Shown here piece by piece: positions 1 through 14,000 of a stretch of 64,000 nucleotides of DNA (the stretch's first letter is position 1; each line of letters starts with the position of its first letter). Source of the DNA: Lycocorax pyrrhopterus obiensis (lineage: Eukaryota; Chordata; Aves; Passeriformes; Paradisaeidae); assembly GCA_014706295.1 (NCBI GenBank), contig JACSVZ010000004.1, positions 11,132,465 to 11,196,464 of the forward strand, written 5' to 3'. A model generated the notes under the pieces. The model was not told where the DNA came from and did not search any database. It worked only from the letters and a program-made list of their open reading frames with translations. Position numbers and translations under genes: made by a program.

Positions 1-1550
1 GTAGAAGTTTGGAATATCACCACTGATACAGCTGTGAGTCTACAGGTGTTCAGTTGTCACAGACCAGAGGATGAGAGAATTCAAATCAAAGCCACAGTGC
101 AAATTTATATAAATGCAATCTACATCTTGAGTGAGAACCAATTCCTCCATTATGTTCCCCAAAGAAATATTTACTCAGCTGAAGAATATGTATTGTTTTA
201 GCAAACATCAAAAACTATGGGAGTTTGCAACACTCTACTGGCAGTAACGTAATTAACTCACTGTTGATGAAATATTTCAGATGCCAGAACCAAAATAATT
301 ATATCTGCAGTCCCAACTGAGGACAGTATGCTGGGAAATAACATAGGATCAGTTCTTAGACTAGTGTTAAATAGCACAGATTTGTTGATTTTGGTGGAGC
401 CACACTGATTAACTGCAGCTGAGGGACTGGTCTGCCCCGTTTCAGCTGGAAGCTAAAAGAGAGTTGGGCTTTCAAAAAAACAAGCTCAAGTCTTTAAAGC
501 CAGAGAGGTTATACTTTTCACTGGCACTGAGTTTTGCAGAATATGCTGCACTGGAGGAGAAATTGTCGTTCTGAAGTGTGGGTGAAATACTGTGTCTGTT
601 ACTTTGTCCCCTGGGTTGATTAAACTTGGAATATATCTAGCAGAGTATGCTGTTAATTATTCTCTCTGTTTATTCATCTTCAATGTATATTGTGGGGTTT
701 AATGGCTTAGTTGCTTGTTTTTCTTTTAACAAATTTAGCATAACATGCTAGCAATTATTGAGTGTTTTATGTTTATCTTGCAAGATACACTTAACCTAAT
801 GCTAAACTATGCCAGAGTATGTTTTGATTGAGAGGGAAAAACTCAAAACCTAGTCAGGACGTCTCAGATTCTGATGGGGATCCCTGATGTCTCAGGCTCC
901 TTGGGAGTGAACTTTACCAAACAAAGCAGAAAGAGGGCAAAAGATTGGATATAGGTCAGGAATTTCTAACAGTTAAATGTTTTTTTTAAAAATTGCTCCA
1001 AATGACTTTATGTTATGAAATGTTGGCTAGGGAGCAATCCCATGGATGATTTAGGAAGCTAGTTTGAGAGTGCTCAACGTAGATAAAACACTGTAAAAGC
1101 TGAGTCATGGCTTTATCACTTCTTTGCTTGCTTAGCATTCAGTGTGAAAGCCTCAAAAGTCGACTCCCCACTTTTAGACCTTCTGGGCCAGTTTGTCAGA
1201 ACATAAGAACTTCAGAAACAGCAATAGAGCATTTTATTTCATTGTGTTGGACTGCCATCTCTCATCTCCCCAATTCAGTCCTTGGCTGCTCTGCCTTACT
1301 CAAATGATTTATTTGTTTGTGCAACTGTGATATTTTATAGGATTACTTCACATTATTAGGGAACTTTATATCTCTTGAATATTAAGTGATGTACTTCAAA
1401 CTCAAGCAAATTACTATTATGAGAGTTTGCAGAAAAAAGAGATGGACGCTTAAGTACTGTTTTCCACCAGAATGATTTAGTGGCGGAATCCAGGACTCTC
1501 CTGGCTATCATGCTTTGTTGCCTTTCATAAATTCAAATGCTCCTCATTCA

Positions 1551-1633
1551 GCAATTTTTTTGGTTGGGTTTGTTGTTGTTGTTGTTGTTGTTTTTTTTGG
1601 GGGGGGGGGTTTGTTTGTTTGTTTTGGGGGTTT
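1551..1633. repeat. TTG repeat with G run
   Basis: Seven or so TTG units are followed by eight T, ten G and then TTTG units. It is a compound simple repeat; no coding meaning is assigned to the open frame over it. Confidence 0.9.
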
Positions 1634-4600
1634 TAATTTTGCATTTCATTATGTATTTGCTGACTAAAACATCTCAGCGTTGTCTTATTTTCTGTTATTT
1701 TATGATGTTAGTATATTTGCCACACCTCTTCCAGTGGCAGGCTTTTCAGGTGACACCTCCTTATGGCTCTCTTTCTTTCTATGGAAGAAAGGACTAGGGA
1801 CTTTCTAACAGCTATAGAATTAGCCCTTAGACAAAGGTGTTAATAGTGCCTTTTTTCCTTGTAAAGTATACCCAGGAATGTGGACCTGCTAGTAAAATAA
1901 ACACCTCCTGTGTTCTTTGACTTAGGATGTGATAACATCAAAGGGTCATTTATCGTTCTGTTTGCCAGGTGTCACTTTGTTCACGGGGCTAATTGAAGTT
2001 GTATGGGGATATATGTTGGTTAAACAGTGGAAAGATCAATTAATTGATTTATTGTAAACCACTGTCACAAATTTTACCTTTTACTGCACTTAGCAGGCAG
2101 ACTTTGTGTGTAGTGGGGCGTGAATGGGCATGGAGATTTACGCAGGCCAGTCATGCTGCTAATTCTTTCAGTGTTTTAGAAGAGATTGAGCTTTCGATGG
2201 TATCTTTTCATATTTTTTGGCTGTCAGGTTTCAGATATAGCATAGAAATTGGTAACATGTGGAATGTGGTGTCTTATGCTCGCTCCTGTGGTATCATTCT
2301 CATTGGCTCTGCAGGCTTGGAGAAGAGACTTTATGTAGCTCTTTTGTACTTTGAAGTGCCTCCGTTTTTACTGTTGTTGTGGCAATAGTCATGGGCAAAG
2401 GCAATTTCCTTGCTTTTAAGCCTCCCATTCTTGCCCTGTGGCCACAGTGCTGTTCAGCCCTGATGCAAAGGCAGTGGCACAGGCACGCTATACCTCTGTG
2501 TGTGATGGGCATCCAGGAATGGAATTCCTGCCCCATCCACCCAGTTCTGTTGTGTAGAAACCTGCGGAGTTGGGTATGATGCTCCAGCAAGAAGGATGTA
2601 GGACTGAGCTCCCAGTGTCCACCACAGGCCGTAGAGTTGTCTGGCAGCGTCTCAGAGGTAGCACAGAGAACATGGGGCTGATTCCAGGAGCACTGCCAGT
2701 CACGGCAATGGGTACACCAGGGCATTCACTACACAATCCCAAGACTTGGCTGTTTACAGCTGAGTCTTCTGTGCTGAGCTTGCTCTAGAGTCTCATTTAA
2801 TATTTAACATGTCAGCATTCACAGGCTGGTTATGAGTATACTTGCAACCAGGGGTGTGACCATGCCAGGCTTTTCCCGATTTTAGGAATACTTAGATGCA
2901 CATAAATTAAATATTTCTTTTAACTGATGCATCATTTAATACATCTTTTCACTATTTGCTGTGTATTTATCTGTTTTTTTAATGCATTTCCAACCAACAT
3001 ATCTTCTGCTGTTGGTCTCCGGTGGCTACTCTGTGCATATGCAATTATCACATTTTTCAAAATGAAGTAATTATTGAAATATATTTCTCTCAACGCTTGC
3101 CTTTCCCTTCAGCTGCACCAACAGTAGAATTTGTTATTAAGCAAAACATATTGACCTTCTTGTCACTGGGTTTTTGCATCTCCCTCCCTGATTACACCTA
3201 AGCACTACAGCTGGATATCCATATTCATATTGCTTTACCACAGGAAAAATAGTCCATCTGCATAGACTTAGCAGTACATTCCCACCTGAAAAAGAGCTTT
3301 ATCCCATCCATCAAACCTTGGAATACACTTTCCAAACTAGGAGTGATAGATGGTGTTGTTCTGGGTATGTCATTTCAACATTCAGTGTAAAAAGAAAACT
3401 CAGAGAACAGAATCTGGGGGAATTAAAGAAAACGGCCTGTAATTCCAAGGAAATGAAGATTCAAAGAGATGAGGCTACACAATGAGCAGAAAGAGAAGTC
3501 TGAAATGTTACATTACACCAACAGAATTTAATTAACGGTTCAAGGAATTGATCATCCTGATAAGCTGTTCAGGGTGAAAAATAAATAATGTAGTATCATT
3601 AATTAAAAATAGTGTTCAAAATGAGTCGCCTTACATTTCTGATGCATTTCTTACCCTCACAGTAAGCAAGACATACTCTGCCTCTGCGATGTGCCTGGTG
3701 AAAGCTCTTCATGTGAGGAGAGGAGCTGGGAAAACAAAAATCAGACTGCGCCACGGAAAGTTCTCATTAATGTTTGGGAAGGGGGAGTGTGTTTGCTTCA
3801 GCTGGCCAGATAATCTCAAACTGGGGACTTGTCTGTTCTTCCTCCAGCAGACTCCTATTTCTGATGTTTTTCCTGATGCAGTGGGGTGAAGCTATGGATG
3901 TGTGGCAACTGCTACTCTGCTGGCTGTGAAAAATTGGTGCGGGACACGGGTGGAACAAAAAGCTGCTCCTGCTCCTTCAAAACAAGTCCCATGGAGTTCA
4001 CAGTGCAAAGGCACAGTTCACGGGCAGCCTCTCTTGGTTTACATCTAAAGCTTCAAGTGTATTGGCAAAGTTTTCAAACATCCCTGGGTGATTCAGTGTA
4101 TTAACCTGCTGAAAGCCAGCGGAGCCGAAGGGCAAAAGTTGCTTGGGCTCTTCTGAAAATGTTATCCTGTAATGTTATTCTCAAAGATCAAAACCCCAAA
4201 TTGGTTACACCAGCTTAAATGAAATTACCGCTGCATGCCAATCTTCTCTCAAGTCACTTTTGCTCTGGGGCATCATCTGTTGTGGTCAGAAGAAATCTTT
4301 CTTATTTCTCATGCTGAAAATTGTACAGTAAGGGTCAAAATCTGGTCTGGGGCTCACCACTGTCATGGTTTCAGCTGAGTTGATTAGTACATGAATTAGT
4401 CTTGCTAGCAGCAAAATTGAATCTAACTTGTTTTGAAGCATCTGGCACTGGCAAGGATGCTGGACCCTCAGTTGGTTTTGATGTAGCAGCTTCTGTGTTT
4501 CCGAGCTGAAATTCACATACTTTGGGTATGAGCCCACGGTCAGTGGCCATCTATTAGCGAGATCACTGCTCAGTGCAAAGCTGCCTTAGTTCAAAAACTG

Positions 4601-4648
4601 GTTTGAACTAAACTCAGGGAAAAGAATTCAGAGTTTGGAATTTCTTAG

Positions 4649-4755
4649 AATCACAGGATGTTTTGGGTTAGAGGGGACCTTAAAGATCACCTTGTTCCAA
4701 CCCCTGCTGCCATGGACAGGGACACTTTCCCCTAGACCAGATTGCTGAAAGCCTA
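4649..4755 (-). mobile_element. CR1 LINE 3' fragment
   Basis: The + strand reads aatcacaggatgttttggg, then a diverged 'ggaccttaaagatcacc...ttccaacccc...ccatgg' block, which is the reverse complement of a CR1 3' end. The fragment stops after 'agaccagattgctgaaagcc'; the next 130 bases do not follow the CR1 pattern. Confidence 0.85.
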
Positions 4756-4964
4756 GAGAAGAGAAGGAAATCCTTCCCAGATGCCCTTGCACAGAAGGCA
4801 TAGGCCAAACTGGAACTGCACCCCATCCCAGCCACCCGCTTTGTACATTAAGTCCCTGTACATCCTTCTCATCCAGCCAGAGCTCCACTGGAGATTATTC
4901 CGCACAGAACCATAATTTTCATTTCCTCGAGCATATACAGTTAGGGAGAGAGAAGAAGAGAGAG

Positions 4965-5115
4965 AGAAATTTTATATATATAATAAACATAAATACTCTT
5001 ATACTATATAAAATATAAATAATATAAAATACAAAAATTATATAAGGTATTAAATATAGATACATAATATTTTATATTTAAAATAAACCTTTACATATAT
5101 ATCTATATTTATGTA
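4965..5115. repeat. AT-rich low-complexity block
   Basis: About 150 bases are almost wholly A and T, with TATATA, AATATAAAT and ATATATAT stretches. They follow a short GA-rich run (agagagaagaagagagaga) at about 4945. This may be a decayed dinucleotide repeat. Confidence 0.85.
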
Positions 5116-8100
5116 TGGGGAATAGTAGCTGTCTTTGCAACTCTTGCAGTAATTTTGGTTTAACCACAGGGGACCCCTATTACCAATTATACTCCTTATG
5201 GAAAGAGGGGTTTGACTCTTTTTCCGTTACACTGGCTGGTATCACTGCATGGCTGTTTCTCAGGTATGGATGTGTGCTCTTATCAGATTAATGTTTTTGC
5301 ATCCAAATTAATTAAGGATGACTTTCCTTACTGTTTCGACAGGAAGTTAACAAACAATATTTTCTCCTTTTTTCATGAGTTTTACACCTGAAAGTGCTGA
5401 ATCAGAATCTACTACAGTCAGAATAGTTTATAGCAGCAAGGCAGAAATGTCCTATATAAATATAGTTAACAACTGCCTCATATATCTGCAGAGCTTTAGA
5501 AGGGTTCAGCTGATGTTTTATTTAGTAATAACATGATGAAAAAGCTTATAGAACATTAATAATGGTGAACACTTGGGCCCTGTGAAATGTCTCAGGCTAC
5601 TTGTCTTGAAAATCGGATTTTTCAAACCATTTTTGAGAACAAAAAGCTCCTTTTTTATGAAGTTAAAGGGAATACTAAAGGACAGTAAAATATAAGGTAC
5701 CTGTTGGTGTATAAACCTATGGTCTCATCTATGTGTGGTGCTGAGCATGGAGAGCTGGGTGCACGTGGGTGCAGGGGCAGGTGGTCACACCTTTGCCACC
5801 CTTCATCATTACTCCATGACAAGCAATGAGGTTTGTTGGTTTGCACCCAACACTTGACCAAACGTGTCTGCACCTTTGCACTTCTGTACGTGCAGAATCA
5901 CCACCAAAATAAGCTGCACAGACCTTCCATGGTGTTTTATTCACAATATTACAGAGCAGTTAAGTGCTGCCTTTCATAAATATGTATTAGATGTGTTTGT
6001 GTTTTCCAATTTATTATGTTAGGTAGGGAATATCAGTGCTGAGTTTTAAAAGCAGCTATCTCCTTCTCTGTGCATTTGTCTTTATATCCTCAAAGAGAAA
6101 AAAAATTGTTTTAACTACCTTGCTTCCCGCACAGTGTCAGGGATGTGTTTTAGTGACATTGTTTGGTACTTAATTAAAATAAACATAGAGAGGAGAGATT
6201 TCCCCAAGGAAAGAAGTTGACTAATTGCAGCTTCTCCACACTAATTCTGAGCATTAAAGCATTAATTCTTTAATAAAACTTTTTGACCTGCCTAGGTTCA
6301 GCTGTGATTAAAAGCTCCTGTCACTGGTTCGGACTTGTCCACATAGAAAAAAATGCAGGTGTTTCTGTAATGCTCCATTTTAAATGGCTTACGATGCTGT
6401 GTAGTGAGTGGACCTGAATAAAAGTTACGGGGTTCTTGTGCTGCCAGTTACTGTTTCACTTACAAATGTCTGATGCTGGGAGGGATGAGTTACTGTGCTC
6501 AGGTAAGGACTGGAAGTTGTTAACTTGCATTAACTTGATCACCTTTCTTTGCTTCTAACCTAAATTTTAAAATGTAAATTCACAGCCTCAGCAAAAAGTA
6601 TCGTGTTTTATGACTGAAAGGAATGAACTCAGTAGTAAATCACTTCTCACCTGCAGAGGATGCCTTCAGCAGGACATGGTGATGCCCTCCAAGGTCTCCA
6701 CATTCTCAGAGGACACCTTTCTGCTTCACTTCAGCCCCCTGCCAGCTTTTCACACGGTGGCTGTGAACCTGGAGCTATCACTGCTCTGCTAACTGAGGGG
6801 AGAGAGCACTCGATGTTCTTAGGGCTGGCATTTGGGATTCCTCCCTTAGCTCTCCCTTCTGACCTTGGCAGGATCCATGATGCAAAAAGCAGGCTAGAGT
6901 TAGTCTGCGTGTGTGTCTAAAAGGGTCTTTATCCAGTCTTTATAGCTGTAGTTTTAATAGCCTTTCAGGTGTGGGCTATAGACAATGTTCCTTGATCTGT
7001 TTTGGTTAGGAATTTTGTTGCACCATGTCTTCAAGAACTTCCATTTGTTTTGATTCTCGTGTTTTTTAAATACCCATTTCATTTATTTTTCCCAGACTAA
7101 TGCATATGCATTTAAGTATTTTTTATGTACTCTATATATCCCCAAATGTGAAACTATTTCCCTCATGAAAACTCACTGTAAAGTATAAGAAGCATCCTGG
7201 TTTGAGAGAAGTGATGGTAATATTTCTGCAGACGTAGTTTTAAAAAATGAAGGAAAAAGTGTTATGTCCATGGCATAGAAATTATAAGATGGTTCAAAAC
7301 TGTATAAAAAGCTTGTCATTCTCTGATAAATTCTTCATCTTTTCAGACTGTTTTCCTATTCAACTCAATTAGTTTCAGCTAAAGGCATCTAGAGGCATCT
7401 TCCTTATAGGAATTGATGAGATTATTTATCTGGTAATTCCTATGTTGTAATTATACATAATTATTAATTTTTCATGCAGAATGCTTAACTTTTTTTCCTA
7501 AAATGCATTTGATAATTTTTATCATAATCCAACATTTCTGGAAAAGACCAATACAAGTGAGTAATAATGAAATATATGGTTTCTGTGGATATTTACTATA
7601 TCTGTGCAGTCATTGCCTGGAAAACAACCACATTTAATAGTGAATATGGCACTTTCTAAATGCTGCTTTTGTAAGAGGATACTGCATTGAATAGTATCTG
7701 TGGGTCAGATGCTTCCTGCGCTTGGCACATCAGTGTTCTTCATCAATACAGTGTCAAAATTATCCTAATGGATTTTGAATGTGTTTCCACTTTTAAAAGT
7801 TAAGAAAATATAATTTGGGTTTTCTCCTGTAGGAGCTAGGAAACCGTGATTCCCACTTTTTCTTGAATAATGTTCCACAAATACAGATGCTGCTGGGCTT
7901 CTGTTTCAGTTTTCTAATCTATCCTATTTACAGTAATTGCAATCCTTCTGGCTATTTTAGATGGCTTTTGTCTTCTGTTTTGTATTTCAATAAATTGATG
8001 ATAAATGACCTTTAGATTGTTTGACACTGATGAATTCCAGTTCTAATGAGCTGTTAAAAGAATAAGTGCAGTAAACTGGTCATCACCACTAACGAGGATG

Positions 8101-9394
8101 GAGAGGGCTGACTTCTGAGAGAAGTTAAATTAATTGAGTTAAAAATAGTAGAATGGCCCCTGTGGGTGGCAGGCTACAGGCGATCTTTTTTTTTCTTATT
8201 GAACTCAGAACTTTTAAATGTTCGTAGTACTGCGTGTGCATAATCTGTCCTTTGCATTAATTATTGATTCTGTAGTGGCTTTAGAAGAGTGTGCTGTAAG
8301 TAATGGCAATCTTCCAGTTAGCACCTCTGAGACATGGCTTGATTTGAAGATTAAAGCAACTCCATGCTAGTAGAATTTCTAATAACTGTTAGCCTATCCA
8401 AATATTGCTTTTTTTGTGTGGAAGATGACTGGATTCCAACCTTCATCCCTATGACTTTAATGGAACTATGCCAATTTAGATCCATTCTAAATCTGTCACA
8501 TCCTTTTAGTTTTGCTTTGTCCTTTTGCATTGTGGAAGCAATGATAATTTGCGTATTTTCTGCTCTAGTAAGTTGAAATGCTGTATACGTTCTTATACCT
8601 CTGTGTTTGTAGCAGAGGACAGAAAGGAAGGCAATCTCATTTTTATTTGACTTTTAATCTTACCTGGTTCTCTGCTTACATTTCTGTAACTTGGTTGTCC
8701 TCACTGTGTGTTTGTTTATATATTAATAAGATATGTGTCTATTTAGGTTGATGTGACAATTGAAAATGCACTTTGATGTCTTCAAACAGAAGTTTCCACT
8801 GTGGTTTAAAGCTCAGGGACCTGTTCTCAAAATGAGAAAACTGCACTGCAAATTTCAGAATTGTGCCAAGCAATTGTACCACAAGGATTATATAAGCCAT
8901 ATCAGTTAAGTGAGAAAATAGACTTAATTTGTGCGCTTTGTTACGTGGAGTCAGGACTGGCTAGGATTTAGCCTGCTTTCTCAGCCTGGAATACCAAACT
9001 ACAGGTAGCTCACATGTTCCACTGCCCAACTGTTGGGTTAAAATAGTGCATTATACAGATGAGCTGGAGTAAATATCAATAAATATCATTACAGAAATGT
9101 TCTGTTTTCCCACATTTAAATACTGAATTTCTGAATGCTAAATTTACAGGATGCTGAATGTCATAAAATTTCCAGAAAACCCTGGGTTGCGTTTAGTAGC
9201 TCACAGCCTGGATGCTGATATCTTCTTGGAAAACTCAGAGGCAGATTGCCTGCGGTGGCGTTGGAATCTGGACACCAAAGCAAGGCTAGGAAAATTGAGG
9301 GTGCTGTTTGTGTGTCATTATCAGGAATTTATTTTTGAAGGATTCTGAATCACATATCAGGAATTCATTTTAATTGTCAGCTGTTTTTTATGTT

Positions 9395-9507
9395 GGATGG
9401 AGCTCTGATCAACCTGGCCTAGTGGAAGGTGTCCCTGCCTGTGGCAGTGGAGTTGGAACGAGACGTTCTTTAACATCCCTTCCAGCCCAAACTATTTGAT
9501 TCTGTGT
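9395..9507 (+). mobile_element. CR1 LINE 3' fragment
   Basis: The sequence reads 'ggatggagctctgatcaacc', then 'ctagtggaaggtgtccctgcc', a diverged 'ttggaacgagacg' and 'cccttccagcccaaac', and ends near a degenerate tgattctgtg tail. This is the sense-strand order of a CR1 3' end. Confidence 0.88.
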
Positions 9508-10947
9508 AAAAGCTAGGCAGGCTCTTTTGGCCTATGTGTTTAGAAGTGTAAAATCATAATACTTATTTCTGAGCCAGACTTACGAAGTTTCTTAAAACAC
9601 CACATTTGGCCCACATGGTTCCAATCAAAGCGGTTCTAGCAGTTCCCTTTCCTTTGCCTTGGATCAGACCAGGGGGGCAGGGGATGTTTTAGAGGCAGTG
9701 TGCAGGAGGACCATACGCAAGCCTGCTTGCCTTTTAAGCAAATTTAACCACGTACCTCCCAAGTACCTCTTTGAAATATTACTCTCAATTTAGCTCTTTG
9801 CTGCAGGTGTCAAGCAACACATTTCAGATCCCACTTGTGCTGACATTTGCTCTTGGGGAGAAGGAAATTAGATTTCTACTAGTCTGAAACCAGAAACAAA
9901 TGTTAGAACTGAGAGCAGTTTGTTTGAGCCGTAATTTGGAAGGATGCAAAAATAATGATGTTGGTAGCTGAAGCTGCTTTTTGCCCTTCCGTGCAGGAAA
10001 GCCAAAATGATTCCTTCTTTATTCCCAGATTTTCTTTTTTTCTCTAATGTGTGAGGTAAAAGGAAGGAATTTTCTGATTGTAAATCCACCCTTCAGAGTT
10101 GCCTGGTCTTTTTGCTTTTGCATCTGGCTGACACTGGTGCAGATTTTCCTTCATTTCTGTGCAGTTTGGCTTAGAGGCTGAGGCAGAGGTTTTCCCCAGT
10201 GTATGTGGTGAAAGTTCCTTACAAGCTGGGGCCATTTTGGTGCTCGAAGAGAAGCACAGAAACTATTGTTATGCAAAGAAGCTGCCCTATGAAAAAGGGA
10301 AGTAAGGGCAGTGCAAGTCACATCAGTGAGTCCCTGGCCACCAGCTCTTTCAGGGACCACATGCAACCCAGTCCTTCATAAACACATCCCTGTGTGGAAA
10401 GAGAGGGGTTGAAAGTGCCCCAGGACTCCCTGTCTCATGACAGTTTTCTTCTTGCCTACACAGGTAACAGCTTAGCTGATCTAAGGGAAGGAAGCCATGA
10501 GCAAGCCAAGCTCCTCACCGGAGCAAGCAAGAACATCTCACGGTTGTCCTCAGCATATGCCTGAGCTGCACTCTGTGCACTAGCAAAGAGTGGGACCATA
10601 CTTCCCTCTTTGAAGAACAGCTCTTTTCTGTGTTTATTGATGTTCTTAGTTTATTTATCAAGCCATCTGCCAGGTATGACATGAAGATTTTGACATCAAT
10701 ATGTTATGAATTACAAGTTCTCTTCTTTGCGTCACATCCAAGAGAACGCTATAGCTGCCTAAAACTAGGGGAACTGGAGGAATACATCCTGCTTTTGTTT
10801 AAGGAGAAAAAATTGAATGAAAAAGAGTTAGAGAAAACATTTTAAAAGCCTGTCCATGCTCACATGGGTCCTTTAAAGCAGTGTGAAACTTAGTAATTAC
10901 TGTTTGTTCTCTGAGAATAATTGTTCCATCCAGCTTGTACTTGTAGA

Positions 10948-11076
10948 AATCAGAGAATGGTTTGGGTTGGAAGGGACCTTAAAGCTCATCTAGTTCCAAC
11001 CACCCTGCCCTGGGCAGGGACACTTTCCACCAGATCAGATTGCTCAGAGCACCATCCAGCCTGGCCTTGAACACCA
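10948..11076 (-). mobile_element. CR1 LINE 3' fragment
   Basis: It begins with a degraded tail (aatcagagaatggtttgggt), then 'tggaagggaccttaaagctc', 'agttccaacc', 'gggcagggacactttccacc' and 'catccagcctggccttgaac'. The order is that of an antisense CR1 3' end. It is fairly well preserved. Confidence 0.92.
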
Positions 11077-14000
11077 CTTGTCAGGTTGGAACTAGTCTAC
11101 AATTCATTGAATGTTAAAGGGCAAGTTGAGTCCCAAGACTGAGGAGTTTGGGGTCAGTTATTTGACCCACAGAGGTATATATGTCAGAAATCTTGTTAGC
11201 ATATAGGTACCAATACTTTCGTCTCATCTTAGGGGCTTATTTTCATAAATCCACATTTTTGCCAGGAGATTTAAGTACCCAATTTTTCTTCACCAATTGG
11301 GATTCATTGTAGTATATTTTCAGTAAAATACACAGCATAATGTATGTTTTGGGTTTTTTAGTAGTTACTGTAGTTAGTCCCCAGCCACAGGCTCAGAGCA
11401 GGCGATTAGAGAGAGCATAAGCAATGTATCTTAAAATGTTCTTTAGCTGTTGGGAAAAGGCAGATAGACACTTCTGTGGTACCAAATGATGTCAGAATTT
11501 GCTGGACTTAGCCAGTGAACAAATCTGACATGTCTCTTCAGTGACACTGCCCTGGATATTGTTTCTGCAATTTCTGTTTCAGTAACATTTTTTGAGACTA
11601 TCAAAAGTCAATGCTTTGACTCTTAAATATACTTTTGGAGGTAACTGATCAGTACTGGAGAATTCCTCTTTTTTATTTTTTGGTTATCAAATGCTAGAAC
11701 TAAAAAATTTAAAAGAAAAAAAACCAAACACAAACTAACATTCTTTAATCAGTTTGGATTCCGTATTATGTCTCCTTATCAACACTGGAGGCAGATGTCT
11801 ACATCCTCACATAGTGACAAGCTTAGTCTTTATGATCCATATGATGACCAGAATTTCCTGGAATATGTTGGACAAACAGGGAAATGCAGTACCAAGAAAT
11901 CGTGAGAATTCTTCTCTGCCTAATTTGCTTTTATGGATTGAAATTGGTTGTGGAAACTGGTTCATGACTGCCATCCAAACCTCCAGCAGCTTAGGAAAAC
12001 TAATCAAAAGGACCAAAGGAAGCAGCTTGTTAGTGCTAGAATTTCTGAAAGCGCATCAGAAAGGTGCTTCAAAATAATTCAGACTCTTTTGAATATCAGT
12101 TGAAATCACCATAGTCCTCAGAGGTGCTGCAGAAAGAGGAGACAGCAGAATTATTTTTTTTCACAGCACATCATGACTTTTTCCCTTGTTATGCTCTAGA
12201 AGGGTGATGTATAAATATTTGTTCCCTCTTTCTTTGACCTTGTGGTGACTTCTACCAGAGTATCATCCATAAATAAGGAATTGGTCTTCATGTAATTTAA
12301 TACCTAGCCTTCAGGAGGTATGTTTTCTGGCCCCTTGAAAATGAATATTAAAATATTTTGGCCTCTCAGCCTAGTGCATCTATGTTACCAGCATTGCAAG
12401 AGTACAGACACAAAAAATATGTCGGATTATTTTTGTTGTATTTTCTGTACCTTATTCACAGACTTTTTCATAAGTGAAATAGAGCAATCTGAGAAACCTC
12501 AGAAGAGTGATGTAGGATGCTTTTTAACAGAGACGATAATGTGATGACTAAAGAGATGATGAGCCCAGTAGTGCTACCAGCCAATAAGTGAACGAGCTGC
12601 AGACAAGGTGAGAGAGATACATACATCCAAAGCTGCAAAAGCACAACTGATCCATAGGCTGAGCATCAAAATAACCCCTCAAGTGACTTCACAGCCCTGG
12701 CACTGCTGTAAGGGGTGTACCGGTGTCCTACTGATTAAACCCCAAGGTTTAATCCTTTTCTGTGTGTTCCTCCAGAAAATTTTTTTCTTGTTCCCTTTTC
12801 TTGTTCTTGATTTTTATTTTTTTTCCCAATGTCCCCGCTGTGGACACCACCACTTGGCTTTCCTAGTAGGGATGTGGAGCCACATCTGCCTGTGGTTGAT
12901 CATACCAGGCACTAACGAAGCTTAGCAAGCAGAACATCCAAAGTGGGGCATTAAGGTAATCTTAAAACTCTCCTATTGTGCCTCTTTGAGAAGAATGGTG
13001 GTGGAAAATGTTGTTTAGGCATCTCTCTGGGTGCAGGGAGCTAAAGCACTAGAAACACAGATAAGCAACTTCAGGAGATTAATGAGTCCTTGGTGGAGAA
13101 GTTGGATATAAACCTTGTTTGTAAGGCAAGTTTGGAGGAAAATTACAGGTGGAAGATGACTGTTAAGCATTTTGAGGTGAATTGATATATTAAGAGTACT
13201 TCAGATGATGAAAGTAGCCAACACACTGAGGTCTGACTGCTTCAAAAGTCAGGGAGTCACAAGGCAGTGGCAGGATTACAGCTTGGACAAATGGGGATGG
13301 AACAAGACTTTAGGGGATGGAGTAGTGCTGTGAGCAGCTTCCTTGGAAGAGAAAAAGGATTAATCATAGTACACAGTCAAGGATTTAGGAACAGTATTTC
13401 TTCTTCCAAGGAGACTTGGGGGGCTAGAAAGAGTAAGGAATAGGTAAAAGGTAAAGTTGAATGAGGAAGACCTTGTGCACAGGGCAGCCCCATCACACAC
13501 GACTGTGCTGTGCTGGAAGGACCACATGCCATTTATTTCAGGCTCGCGACAAGGCAAGGAGTTTTTAATCTAGACATATGTATATCGTATCGACTGTGCA
13601 TAGCAAGGAGCAGAACATTGCTACCTATAATTAATGCTACTTAACATGTAAATTTATTCACAGAGCCAAAAATGTTGTGAATATATTTTAAGTTGATACT
13701 TCAAATATAGGCAGAATGAAGTAAGAAAGAGGTAATGTCATCATATTTATGCGGGCTCGTTATAGAAACATGTATTTTCATAAAGCGTACATCAGAGGCC
13801 CAGGGAGAAGGCAGTACCTTAAAAGGATAAACATACCTTCAGCATGGTGTTCGATCCATGCTTTTACTTCTTTACCCTCAGCTACTTATAGTCCACTAGA
13901 AATTGTCCTCAGTAGAGTATCACTTGACAACATATCAAGTGGTTGGCTTACAACAACGGAAGCTAAAGTGTTTATCTTTAAATTAAATTAATACTGCAAA

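Noticed and set aside
2300..2725. 141-residue open frame on the - strand
   Set aside because: No domain, no splice context and overlapping open frames in other phases in the same GC-richer patch; most likely chance.
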